DNA of 64,000 bases from Progne subis subis (lineage: Eukaryota > Chordata > Aves > Passeriformes > Hirundinidae): NCBI GenBank assembly GCA_022316685.1, contig JAKJHU010000054.1, positions 1,364,001-1,428,000 of the forward strand, read 5' to 3'. Positions 35,371 to 47,300 of this stretch are shown piece after piece (positions within the stretch are counted from its first letter, which is position 1; every line of letters starts with the position of its first letter). The position numbers and the translations under genes are program-made. The notes below the pieces were generated by a model. It was not told the DNA's origin, searched no databases, and saw only the letters and a program-made list of their open reading frames with translations.

Positions 35371-38300
35371 GTAAGTAACAGCTCTCAGGCTGCGTGGCAC
35401 CGCTGGAGCTTTTCCCTCTTGCTGGTGGTGGGGTCTGGGAGGCTCAGCTGGATCGTGGGAGGTGGGTGAGGGGGCGTTTCTCTGCCCTCAGCGGCTGGGT
35501 GTTGTGCTCACAGCGTGGAAATCCCGATGGAGGAGCCAGGCTGCAGTTCTGCCTTACCCCCACCGTGTGGCCCAAATTGGGAATTGGCCTTTCCCGAGCA
35601 AGGCAGGAGAGCGTCTGGCTGTACTTCAGAAATCTTAAGCGTTTATTTCTTGTTTTTTTCTGATAAAAGTCACTTTTAGGTAAATCTGGAGAAAGGTGGA
35701 CTTTCTCCCAAAACAGGTTTCCTGTTGGAGATTTTATCTACCCTTAGCTATGAAGGAAAGGAATAATCTTGGGGAGCTGGGAGATAGTTCCTGGGATGAG
35801 CTGCTTTGCAGCTCCTGTGAAACTTGATTGGCTTTTGATGCCAGGCTACCACAACAGCAGGAGACTGGATTTGGAGAGGGAGAGCTTTGTTCCACCCTGT
35901 CTTCTGCAAAGGGCTTGGGACCAGGAACGAGCCATGCAGTTGGAGACCTGGGTGCATTTTGTTCCTTGTATCAGTCACATTCCAAACTTAATATCAGTTT
36001 TCTGCTGGGCTTTTTAGCTCATTCTTTGTTTCTGGCGTTGCAGGAGGTTGGAAAGTGCATTTTCTGGCTGGGAGGGTTTTAAAGGGCAGCAGTGTCCCTG
36101 GCTGTGGTGCCTTGTGCAGATGGGTGCACACGTGGCTGGCAGCAGCCCAGCTGCCTGTGCCTTACCTTGGGAATGTGCTCTGTTGGATTGCTGGGATGCT
36201 TTCCCTCCCGTGCCTGCCAGCCAGGGCTGCGTGTGTTGGTGCACGTGGTCGCCTCTGGAGATTGTGAGAGTGGCTGAGCTGGCTGGAGAAAGGGCACTAT
36301 CCATCTGAAATTGGATCCTGGCATGGCACAGCCTGGGCTCCCATGCTCCCCACCCTTGTGACTGATTCCACCCACAGCCCATCATGTGCAGCTCTTCCAG
36401 AGGCTGTGGTGGCCTTGCAGAGAAGCTTTGACTTCTGGTTGTGTGTTACCATGTTGTAGGCTGCAGAGCCTCACCACGTGGGCTTCCATCCCAGCCTGGC
36501 TGCAGGCCCTGGCTCTGAGCTGCCTCACAGGCACTTTGTTTCCTCTGAGGGGTCTGTGCTGCCTTCTCTGTCCCTGTGAGCAGAGTCTGGGAGGGAGCAA
36601 GTGCTCGTGGTGGGAGATGAGGGACAGCAGCACCTCCTCTTGCCGATAACCAGAGAGGTGTTCTGCAAGTTGCCTGGCACAACTGCACTTTGGAAAAGTG
36701 TCAGCCAGGCAGGTGCAGAGTGAGAGGAGGCTGTGGAGTGGTTTTTCCCTGTACCCTGCTGCAGCCCTGCTGTGGTCATTGTATCAAGCTAGTCTGAGGG
36801 CAGTGTGCCCCTAAAAACCAAGGCTGTGGCTGCTGGCACATCCATCCTTCAGGACAGAGACAGCCACTTCCTGCAGCTCTGGCAGTGGGATTTTATGGGA
36901 CGCCTGGAACTGGGAGGAAAACAAGTGGGAAAACAAGCTTTGTCAGCCTTGGGTTTCCTTCCCTCCTATAATCCTTGAATCTGGGGTGGAGTTTCCTTTC
37001 TGGTGAACAGGCAAATCAGGATCACACTGTCAGCCTCTGCCTGGCAGAGTGGGCCCCTGGGCAGGCAGGGAAGCTGTCCCAGACCCTTGAAGGCAGAGAG
37101 GCACCTGTGGGCCTGTTTCTGGCTGGATTGGAGAGTCTTGGCCTTTAGGGGAGTTGCATTTCTTCAGTGAAAGAAAGTTCTCTGCAGCTCTGCCAAAGTG
37201 CCCTGAACTGCTTTATCTGATGGCATTGGGTGATGATTTCTGTTGTGTCACTTTGGCCCCCCAACTCCAGCCTCAGAATACTGGAGGATGAAGGTGCTGA
37301 ATAACAATTCAGACACATCACAACGGTGCTGCTTTAGCGATTTGGTTGCAATGCTGAAGAGTGCAAGCTGAGTCTCTGACCTAAACACAGCATCCAGCAC
37401 CTCAGTGCCCTTCTGGGGCTTTTGAGAGCAGCACACCTTCATAAAACTGTGTCAGCTCAGCAGGGTCTGCAGAGGAAATGCCACTGTTGTTACTGCCCTC
37501 GATTGTGGAAGAGCTGATGCATGGCTGAGATCCCTGTTCTGGATGGCAGCAGGACTGGGTTCTCTCTGCATGGCCTGGGAATCATCATGATCTTGCCTCA
37601 GCAGCGCATCTCCAGGGAGGGATTGGGCTGCTGATCTTCACCCTTAAGCCAAGGGGAGCAGTTTTCCTGCCCAAAGTGCCCGCAGCAGGGACAGAACCCA
37701 GCACATGCAGTGGTTTCCCGCATATGCAGTGTCCCGTACCTGTGACATGTAGCACGTGTGTGTGGGCCAGGCTGGGATCCCACTGACTGAGCATTGCTTG
37801 TGTTTTGACCATTTTCAGACTTAATTAAAACCACCAGAGCAGCCCTCCCTGCAGCCTGCTCTGCAGATGTCATTAGGGAGAGCAGCTCTGCGTCGCCACG
37901 CAGCCGCGGCCACTGCGCTTCCTCGCAGGGCCATTGCTGGGGAACGCAGGAATTTATTTTTGTTCTTTGGCTGCTCCTCCTTTTGCAAGTTTCTCAATCA
38001 CTGATTTCTTTCCCTTCTCCTGTCCCCACTCTGCAGACAGTCATCCTGGGGAGATGCAGGTGGGACAGACATTGGTATTGCTGGGTGTCACCCTCACCCT
38101 TCTCCCCCTTCTTTAACATTGTTTGGGACAGAAACTGGCTTATCTCTGTTCTGCAGCTATGCAGAAATCCATTCCCTGGTACTTGTAGGGCTTCCTGTGA
38201 CAGGAATTGCTCCAAGTCCTTAGCCTGATTAGCTCTCTGCTGCCTGTGTGTGTGTGAGAGGCCATCTCTAATTTAATTTAATAGGATCCTGAGGAAAACA

Positions 38301-41300
38301 AACTCCTTTGAGCTGCCTCCGTAATGGCACTGCCATAGTTACCCGAAGCATTGCTCACGCAGTGTCTGGAATCATTTCATTCAGATACAGACAGCTTCAA
38401 GATTTTTTTTTCCTTTTTTTTTTTTTCCTTTTTTTAAATAAAAGAATATATAGAAAAGCAGCTGTGATATAAACAGTTTCCAAGGGAACGAGGCTGGGGG
38501 AGGGTTTTGTGTCCCGTCCCCTGCTCCGTGCGGATGGGAGAGGGACGTGTGCTGCGGAGGATCCTGGGAGGTTTCATTCTCCACTCCTAATTCCTTTCTG
38601 CCACTGCTGCCAGATGTTGCAGTTTCTCAGGACTGCGCAGATCCACTCAGTAACTTCCAAAGCCCCACCAGGAGGATCGGAGTGGACGGGACCACTCCTG
38701 CTATGACCCATGCCGGGACCTTTTGTGCCGGCTCTCTTCTCTTCAACAAAAGGCTGACGCTTGGTTTTAACGCCCAGGAGGAGCAGAATGGAAAGGCCTG
38801 TGTGCCTGTGGCTCCAGAGCTAAGTTAGATCCGTCCCCCCACAGCTCCTTTTGCAGACACACGGCCGCCCTGGACTCTTTGTCTGCCTCCTCCCTGCCCA
38901 GTCATGGGCTGTGTGTACTCGGCCCCGCAGGAAGAGCCGGCCGTGGCCAGGTGAGTTACTCTGCCCGACGGGCTGGCGGGATCCTTCCAGCTCCAGAGCT
39001 GGGTGGAGTGGGTGCCTCCTCCCTCTGCAACAGGAGGAGAAGGAAGGGGAGAGGCTCTGCTTGGAAGCAGGCTGCTCCAGAGGAGACCCTGCTGTTGGTG
39101 CTCGGTTTCTGCGCAGCATCCAAGCTGTGTCGTCACTTCTGGATGTGTCTGTGCTTTCAGCAGGAAAGCCACGGGAACAGCTTTCTGAAGGAGTGGTGTT
39201 CAGCTGAGACAGACTTTGCTGCTGTTGCTGAGCTGTTGGGAGCTTCCTCCCCTGTCCTTTTTTCTTATGAAACCAAAGTGATGGAGAGTCCCTGGGAGTC
39301 GTTTGGGCTCTCCCCAAGGGTGGGAGGGCTGTACAAGCTACAGACTCACTCTGACAATGGGATTAATCCCCTTCCCTCCACCCAGTGCTTCTTCGAGTGC
39401 TTGTAGCTGCTGCCCTGAGCTGTCTAAGCTGTAAGAGCAGTCCTTGCTGAGGACAGACTTTCTCTTCCAAGTTTCCCTGGCAGAGCAGTGAAAACGAGTG
39501 TAGTTTCTGCCTTTGGTGCCTGTGTGTTTTCACTGCTCAGATTTTCAGGCCACCCTGATGAAGCAATTTCTGGGAGTTGTGTAGCCTTTTTTTCCAAAGC
39601 CAGGCTCATTATTTCTTCTGTATCTGAGCCACAGCCTGTTCTCCAGCACTCACTTCAGTGCAGGATTGCCTCCTTTGAAAACGGACGAGCTCCATGTGCT
39701 GCTCCCTTTTCTCTTCCAAAGGGAGCTTGTTGAAAGGATCTAAAAACTTTTCTTTTTTCTCCTCCTTTAAAAGCATTTTGTTTAGTAGTTAACCCTAACG
39801 GTTGTTTTAATTGGATCTCGTTTTCAGAGGGCAGGAATTAAAGAAGTTCACCAAGGAGCCAAAAACTAAGTGAGAGCTGTGCCTTGAGAGCTCTCCCGAG
39901 CTGCAGCGTGGGCAGGGCTGGGGCTGCTCCCTTGAGATATTTGTGATATCCCCGTTCCCAACAGGGGACAAATGACAACACGGGGAGACTGTTAACTGCT
40001 GAGAGGGCTGAGAGGGGTGTGAAGCAGCTCTCCTGGGAGCACAGCTGCCTTGGGGACCTTTCTAGGGTCGGCTTTGCTTCTCCTTTGTGTGTGCTTTGTC
40101 TTTTGTACGAGACTGGTGGTGCTTAGAGCTGTCAGGCCCACTTAGGGAGCTCCTTGATCCCTTTGGGTAACAAGGGGTGCTCGAAGGGATGTTTCATGAA
40201 CGTCCCCACCCCGCTGCTCTGCGTGTGTGTGCTCTCCACAAATGCCTGGGCACATCCGCAGGATCCTTCCCTCTGGGCTACAGAGTTGGGGAAACTGTTA
40301 GCAAGCTCTTCACATTCTCACATGGGCTGGAGCCAAAACCATTTGGTTTTTTGCCTAGAGGCTTCTCTCTTCCCACAGGAGACCCGGCCTCGCATTCTTC
40401 CATTGTGGAGCCAGAATGGGTCCCGCGTTTGTCTTCCCTGCTACCAGAGTTTGGTGGGGAGGACAGCAAGGGAGCTCCTGTCCTTGCCTGCTCTGGAAAG
40501 CTCCCAGCACCTAATCTGACTGTAGCTACGATCACCTCTGCTTGGGAAGCTCCCAGGGTCCCCAGGGCTGGGCTGTGTTCACTCCATGACACTGCAAATC
40601 CAAAGATGTGCTAAGGATAGCAAAGCTCTTCTGGCTGCCTCCCTAACAGGGCAGCCACAGCAGTGTGAATCCCCACCTCCTCTTTTCTGGCTCTGCTGGG
40701 GTTTGTCTCCCTTCCAAGCTAGGGAAAGCCGTGTCCATCCAACAATGCAAATGTTCTGTGCAGGAGATCCCTCCTGGGAATGGGAGCCCCGCATGGAACG
40801 AGCTGCACAGGACCTCGGCTGGCAGTGGTTGCCTTGCTGGGAGCTCTGTGGATGTGATCAGCTGTGTGTGCCTGCTCCACAGGGCTCTCCAGCTCCGGGA
40901 CTCATGTCTGGTGTGCTGTTTTGAGGTTGAAACAGCTGACTTTTAGCCCTGTTTGACTTCAGGTTTGGGGGATGTGCCCTGGGGAGCATGGCTCAGGACT
41001 GATCCTGCCTTCCCTGGAGGTGTGGGAAGCGGAAGCAGGGAGTTCTCCATTCCCTTCTTTCAAACCATGGCTCGGCCCCTGAGACTTATTCAGACTTGCT
41101 CCTCTGAGATCCTTTAACCTGCTCAGCTGTGAAACCTCTCAGAGCAGTTGATAAAGGTTTCCTGGTGGGCAGGGCTGAGTGCCTGGGCTTTTCCTGTGGG
41201 AGGATTCACTGATGGGGGTCAGGCAGGGGCTCAGCTTTTCCCCTCTGCTCCATGGTTGTGTGCAGAAGCCCTGTGGTTGTGCAGTGGCTGTCCCTGGGAC

Positions 41301-44300
41301 AGGGTAAATGACAGTGGTCACTGGGGATTCACACCCTTCTGGGCAGCTTTCCTGACATCTGGAGGCCACTTTTCTCCCACTTGCTCATTCCTGACCTCAG
41401 AAATGAGTGTGCTCATCTGAAAAGAGGCTCCTCCTGTCTTTCAGAGCAGCTCCAGTGAGAGACACCAGCTTCATCGAGAAGATGAAGAAGACGGTAAGCT
41501 GCTTGTTCTGCCCCCGAGGGGCGCTGGGAAGGTGGGGGAGCTCATATCCATCCATCCCAGTTTCCTCTGGAAACTGTCAGCAGGAGGAGCTGGTTTGGGT
41601 ACAGCACATGCCTGCTGCAGAGAGCATCCAGAGGGAGGCTGTGTGAGCAGCCAGGAATAGCTCTTTTAGTCTGTGCTTGAGAGTTGTTCTTGGAAAAGAA
41701 ATTAAAGTGAAAATTTGGTGGAAAAAAAAATAATGCAATACGAGATCAAAGTCAGGAGGGAAATGGCAGAGGCTTTAAAGTCATTGGCTGGCACTTGTTT
41801 GTCTGTGTGGTTGGTTCCCGAGCTGGCTGGCTGTGGAATGGGAATTGTACGCAGAACTGTCAGTTTTTGACTCTGCTGCTCTGGACATGGGAGGAAGCAG
41901 AGGAAGAAAAAAGGGCTGGATGCACTTTCCATTTTACTTCAAAGTATCTGGCTTGCAGCAGAGCAGGAGCAGGAGCTCTGGTGCTTAGGCACCTGCCCAG
42001 AGCCTTTGGCAAATTCTGCATTCTCGTCCAGGGTGTTCCCTGTTTCCAGGAGTCATGCTGCAGCCTCAGAGTTCAGAATAAATCTGGAAGGTTTATTCTT
42101 TGCTTTGGGTTTTGGTCTGACCTGATTCTCCCCTCTGAGAGTGGCAAGAGTCATGTTCTCATTAACAGCTCAGCCTTGAGTTCTCTGCCAAACCCTCGGA
42201 GTCCTGCACGAGCGCAGACTGCTGATTGCCTTTAGGTTGCAGCCCAGGATTCCTGATCTCAGGCATTTCCTTTGTCTGTGCTTCATCCATGCATTTGCCA
42301 AGTGACTAATCACCGTTTAAAAGGGATTTTTCTTTTTCCCCAGGGCCGAAATATCGTGGTTTTCTACGGTTCCCAGACGGGCACAGCAGAGGAGTTTGCC
42401 AACCGCCTCTCCAAAGATGCCCATCGCTATGGCCTCCGGGGCATGGCAGCAGATCCAGAGGAGTATGACCTGGTAATTCATCCCCAAACAGCCTTGGGAG
42501 AGTAACAACCTTTTAGTTCCCCCTAAAACAATCCAGTGACCCTGGCCAAGGGACAGTCGTGTCATTTAGGGGAGAAAAGATCAGCCTGAGAGATGCAGAC
42601 ACGGGCTTGGTCTTTGCCATTCCGCATTCTCCTGCTCCCTTAAAGCCTTGTACGGAAAATCCCATTGCTTTTCTGCTGGGGTGGAAATACTGACTTGCAG
42701 TTCAGTGAGAGTGGTTGCCTTTATTTTCTCTGTCATTTTGGGTGGGTTTGGCCTTTCCCAGCCCCTTCTGGTGCTGTTCGCACACCTACTGCTGTGGGAA
42801 TAGGAATTACCCAACAGCCACAGTGTGGGATCCTTGAAGATTCCTTCTTTCCTGTGGTTGCAGTCGGACCTGAGCCGCCTCTCTGAGATCGACAAGTCCT
42901 TGGCTGTGTTCTGCATGGCCACCTATGGCGAGGGGGATCCCACGGATAATGCCCAGGATTTCTACGACTGGCTGCAGGAGGCCGATGCCGACCTCTCGGG
43001 TCTCCGCTTTGCAGTAAGTTTGGCCCCGTTCCAGTTTTTGTGTTGCATTTGGCCAGGAAGGCCAAGAGCCCTCCAGAGTGGCTTGGGGAAAGGCCCAACA
43101 CGATGCCTGTGCCTTGTACACCTTGTCTGGGGTGAGATCCTTGCTGTCTTCCTGCCCAGGCTTTGTGGACGCTTGCAAATGTACATCTGGAGGCTTTAAA
43201 TGCAAATGTCAGAGTTCTCTCTCCACACCCTAAATCATAAGGGTTTCCTGGTATGAACAGCCCCAAACAGCCCTGCAGGCACTGAATACAAGTCTGTAAA
43301 CGAGCTACAGGCTGCTGCTGCTCTTCAGAAGCTAATTGAGCAGCCTGGGGCCGGATTTTCTCCCACCAATTAAATCACTTGGAGGAAGGAGTGTGTAGCT
43401 CCCTTCCCGTGCTGAGCTGAATAACTGGCTGAGAAACAACCGCCTCACCTAAACCCTGGCCAAGTTCCTTAGGCAGCATAATATTGCAAATGAGAGTAAA
43501 ATCCACTGGTGGAGATGTAAGGCTGCTCTGTGTGAAGCAGTGAGCAAACATTTGCTGTGTGGATTGTGGGAGGCAAAGGCCAATGATGAGTCTCCAGCCA
43601 GTCCAGGTTCTTACTGGTCCCACGGGGAGACGTGCAGGAGCTCTTGGAAGTGCATCCTGGCTCAGGAGAGGTGCTGGTGCCTCCTGCCCACACGTTCTCC
43701 AGAGGCAGATTCTTACTGGACAGCTGTTGGGGAGCTGGGAGAGGTCTCAGTGTCTTTCTTCCGCCTCCTTTGTGGGGTGATACCTGCGCAGGGGATGTCA
43801 GATGGATGGGGAAAGTCCACCTCCTGCTTTTCTGTGTTCATGAGCGTTCCCTTCCAGGTCTTTGGGCTGGGGAACAAGACTTACGAGCACTTCAATGCCA
43901 TGGGGAAGTACGTGGACAAGAGACTGGAGGAACTTGGAGCCCAGCGGATCTTTGAGCTGGGGCTGGGGGATGACGATGGCAAGTGAGTGCCTTGGGCTGA
44001 GGGGCTGCTCAGAGCTGGCTGAAAGCATCTTGGAAGGGGCCTTGGCAGGGAATTGGCTCTGCTCCCAGGACAGAAATGAACTCCCCAGGGCTCGTTGTTG
44101 GGGTTGGCGTGTTTTTGAGTGTGTGTGTCTCCCACAATCAGCTCCCTGTGCTCAGGGGGTATCCTCAGGGATCATGTGTCTGGGAAATCCCACATCAGCT
44201 TTAAATGCACATGGGTATTCCTCTGCCTTTGCCCTGCTACAGCCTGTGTGGATAAACTCACTCATCCCAGTGAAGGGGGCAGGTTAATCTCCTTGGGAGG

Positions 44301-47300
44301 TGTTTTGCAATGCAATTTTCCAACTCAGACAATGAGATTTTCTGTTTTTAATTTTTTTTACCTCTCTGTATTTAAATGAGCACCTTGAGGACATTACATC
44401 AATCTGTGGCTCTGCCTCTGAGGTTTGCAGGGCCTTGTGGGAGGGATATGCCATGAGTGGAAGGCTCTGAGCCTGGAAAAATAAGTGGAATCATGACCTT
44501 TTAGGAAGGTCACCTCATGCCAGGGGTGGACAACGGGGAGCTGAGTTTTTTAAAGACAGAGCTTAAATAACAAAGCCTTCCTTGGCAGAGCTGGGGAAGG
44601 GGGTGGTGTCTGGTGTAGCAACAGTTCCCACTCAGTGCTCTGCAGGCCCTTTCCTGGTGATCTATGGGCATGAGCATTTACCCACAGTGGTGGGAGGAGG
44701 GCCATAGGGATCCCAGGCTCCTCTGGGAATGGGGCTGGGTTATTGACTCTCTCTTCTGCCCTGGCTAGCCTGGAAGAAGACTTCATCACCTGGAGAGAGC
44801 AGTTCTGGCCGGCAGTGTGTGAGCACTTCGGGGTGGAGGCTACAGGGGAAGAGTCCAGGTGTGTTTGGGGGCAGCTCCTCTTGGGTGTCAGAGACTGCCC
44901 ACCCCTGACTGGTGGCTATGCCATCAGCCCTGGGCTGCTGTTCCCTTTCCTCTGCACTGCCTCAAGGAGGGCGTGAGTGAAGTACAGCAGGGAGTGGGGC
45001 TGTTTGTTCTGAACCTGGTGTGAGTCTGAGCCCAGCTCTGGATTCCTGTTCTGGGTGGGGAGAGGATGGGTTTGGTTCCTTTGGGGCTGGCTGTGAGGCT
45101 CCAGGGAGGCTGAGGGTTCCCCTTGCTTTGGGCTTTCTGCAGAGTCTGCCTGTCTCGAGAGGGGCAAAGGGGTGGAATTTGCATTTGTTTTTGGGCTGCA
45201 GCAAATCCAGCAAAGGAGATGATGGTTCCTTGTGGACTCCAGTTTGACTTTTTTCTCTTTTCTCTCCCTTTTCCTCTGCCAGCATCCGGCAGTACGAGCT
45301 GGTGGTGCACACGGATGTGAACATGAACAAAGTCTACACGGGGGAGATGGGCCGACTCAAGAGCTACGAGAACCAGAAGCCGTGAGTGCCAAACCCCCCT
45401 GGGCAGGGTGCACGTGGGACAGGTCTTGGCTGGTGGCTCCTTGGTGTTGGTAACAGCACCTGCTGTGCAGGCAGTGCCATTCCTGCAGCACAGCAGGCCT
45501 CTGCCCAAGAGAAATGGGCTCAGATCTCCAGTGGGACTCTGAGATTCCCTAATTAACGGATCACTCATGGTGAGGAGGTGGCTGTGGTCACGTGTGCTGT
45601 TTGGCTGGCACATCCACAGCATCTGTCCTGAGCCTTGCCTGGCCTGCAGCGGCCAATGCATGATGGCTGCTGGCAGTACTGCTGCAGGGAGATGAGCTTG
45701 AAACATTAATTCCAGCCTGAGACATTTCTTTGAGCTGTGATAATCCCTCCAATCCACTTCTGTGTCATGTGTCCTTAATGGAACAGAAGCTGTTGACTGC
45801 TGCACTGTGCTGAGAAGGAAAAGGATCTGTTTTCTGTGCCAATGTGGGGAGCAGCAGGATCCTGATCTGTTTTCTGTGCCATTGTGGGGAGCAGCGGGAT
45901 CCTGATCTGTTTTCTGTGCCATTGTGGGGAGCAGCGGGATCCTGATCTGTTTTCTGTGCCATTGTGGGGAGCAGCAGGATCCTGATCTGTTTTCTGTGCC
46001 ATTGTGGGGAGCAGCAGGATCCTGATCTGTTTTCTGTGCCATTGTGGGGAGCAGCAGGATCCTGATCTGTTTTCTGTGCCATTGTGGGGAGCAGCAGGAT
46101 CCTGATCTGTTTTCTGTGCCAGTGTGGGGAGCAGCAGGATCCTGATCTGTTTTCTGTGCCGGTGTGGGGAGCAGCAGGATCATGATTTGGTTTGTGCTGT
46201 GGTGCAGTGTGCTTTGGAACAGGAACCAAATCATGGGAGCCTGCTCTGGAGTCAGAGGGAATGTGCCTGGATACAAGGAGCTCCATGAGGCTGCAGGAGA
46301 GTGTCCCAGAACACCCTTGTCTTTCCTTCCAGCCCGTTTGATGCCAAGAACCCCTTCCTGGCCCGGGTTACGGAGAACCGCAAGCTGAACGAGGCTGGAG
46401 AGCGGCACTTGATGCACCTGGAGCTGGATATCTCCAATTCCAAAATCAGGTAGTTCCCTGGGACAGCTGGAGACTGCTCCTCTGTTTTGTCAGGAGCAAA
46501 GAACAAGGGTATGGCACCAGCCTCATCCAGCACTTCAGAAGGGGACCTTGCTCCTTAACACTGCTCTTTTTGGCTTCTGTGCCAGGTTCCCCCTGCCAGG
46601 ACTTGCTCCCAGCTCTTGCACTGCTCTGGGTCCATCCCATCCCACATCCCTGTCCTACCTGAGCAGTCCCAGTTGCAGGAATTGTCCAGGAGTCAGTCAA
46701 TGCATGAGAGGGAAGCTGAGCTGTGGGAGAAGGGAGAGCTGGGGATTGCTCTTGCCTGTGTTTGCCTGGTTCAGGTGTACAAGCATAGGGGGAGTAAAAG
46801 ACCTGTTCTTAAAACCCTCTCACTGGCTTAAATTCCTTAAATTGTTAGGAAGTCGTGAATCTAGGTGGCTTAACATAACAGCTGCTAGAGGTTTTGAGGA
46901 GCTTTCCTCTGTTCTGTTGGGAAATTGACCTGTCCTTGCTGGAACTCTGGCAAAACTGCTGTTACCTGGGAGATGCCTTGTAAAAACCCTGGGAAAACAT
47001 TATCCCACAATGTCACTGCCACTGCTGGCTCTGTGGATCCTGATGGTGCAGGTCCTGTGCCTCACACCTCAGTGTTGTCCTGCTGCCTCTTGCAGCAGCC
47101 CTCTTTTCTTCTGGCTGAGCTGCTGGGGATGTTCAAGCAGTGGTGCAGGTTTTCCACGTGCTCTCCTCCTGCTCTGTGCCAGGTACGAGTCCGGAGACCA
47201 CGTGGCCGTGTACCCAGCCAACGATTCCTCCCTGGTGAACCAGATTGGTGAGATCCTGGGCACAGACCTGGACACTGTCATGTCCCTAAACAACTTGGAT

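Larger units (their letters stand above)
35371..41444 (+). other. POR: POR intron between anchor exon and exon 3, about 6 kb
   Basis: Mostly unremarkable intron. A T-rich/AT-rich block with a tatata stretch lies at about 38401-38460. The two exon candidates described separately (38904-38950 and 39828-39869) are the only frame-compatible coding-like segments I found. Confidence 0.6.

Noticed and set aside
44924..46417. 497-codon open frame on the minus strand with a 40-residue repeat
   Set aside because: It is produced by the stop-free 40-bp minisatellite and lies antisense across POR exons and introns; no start context, no non-repeat homology.
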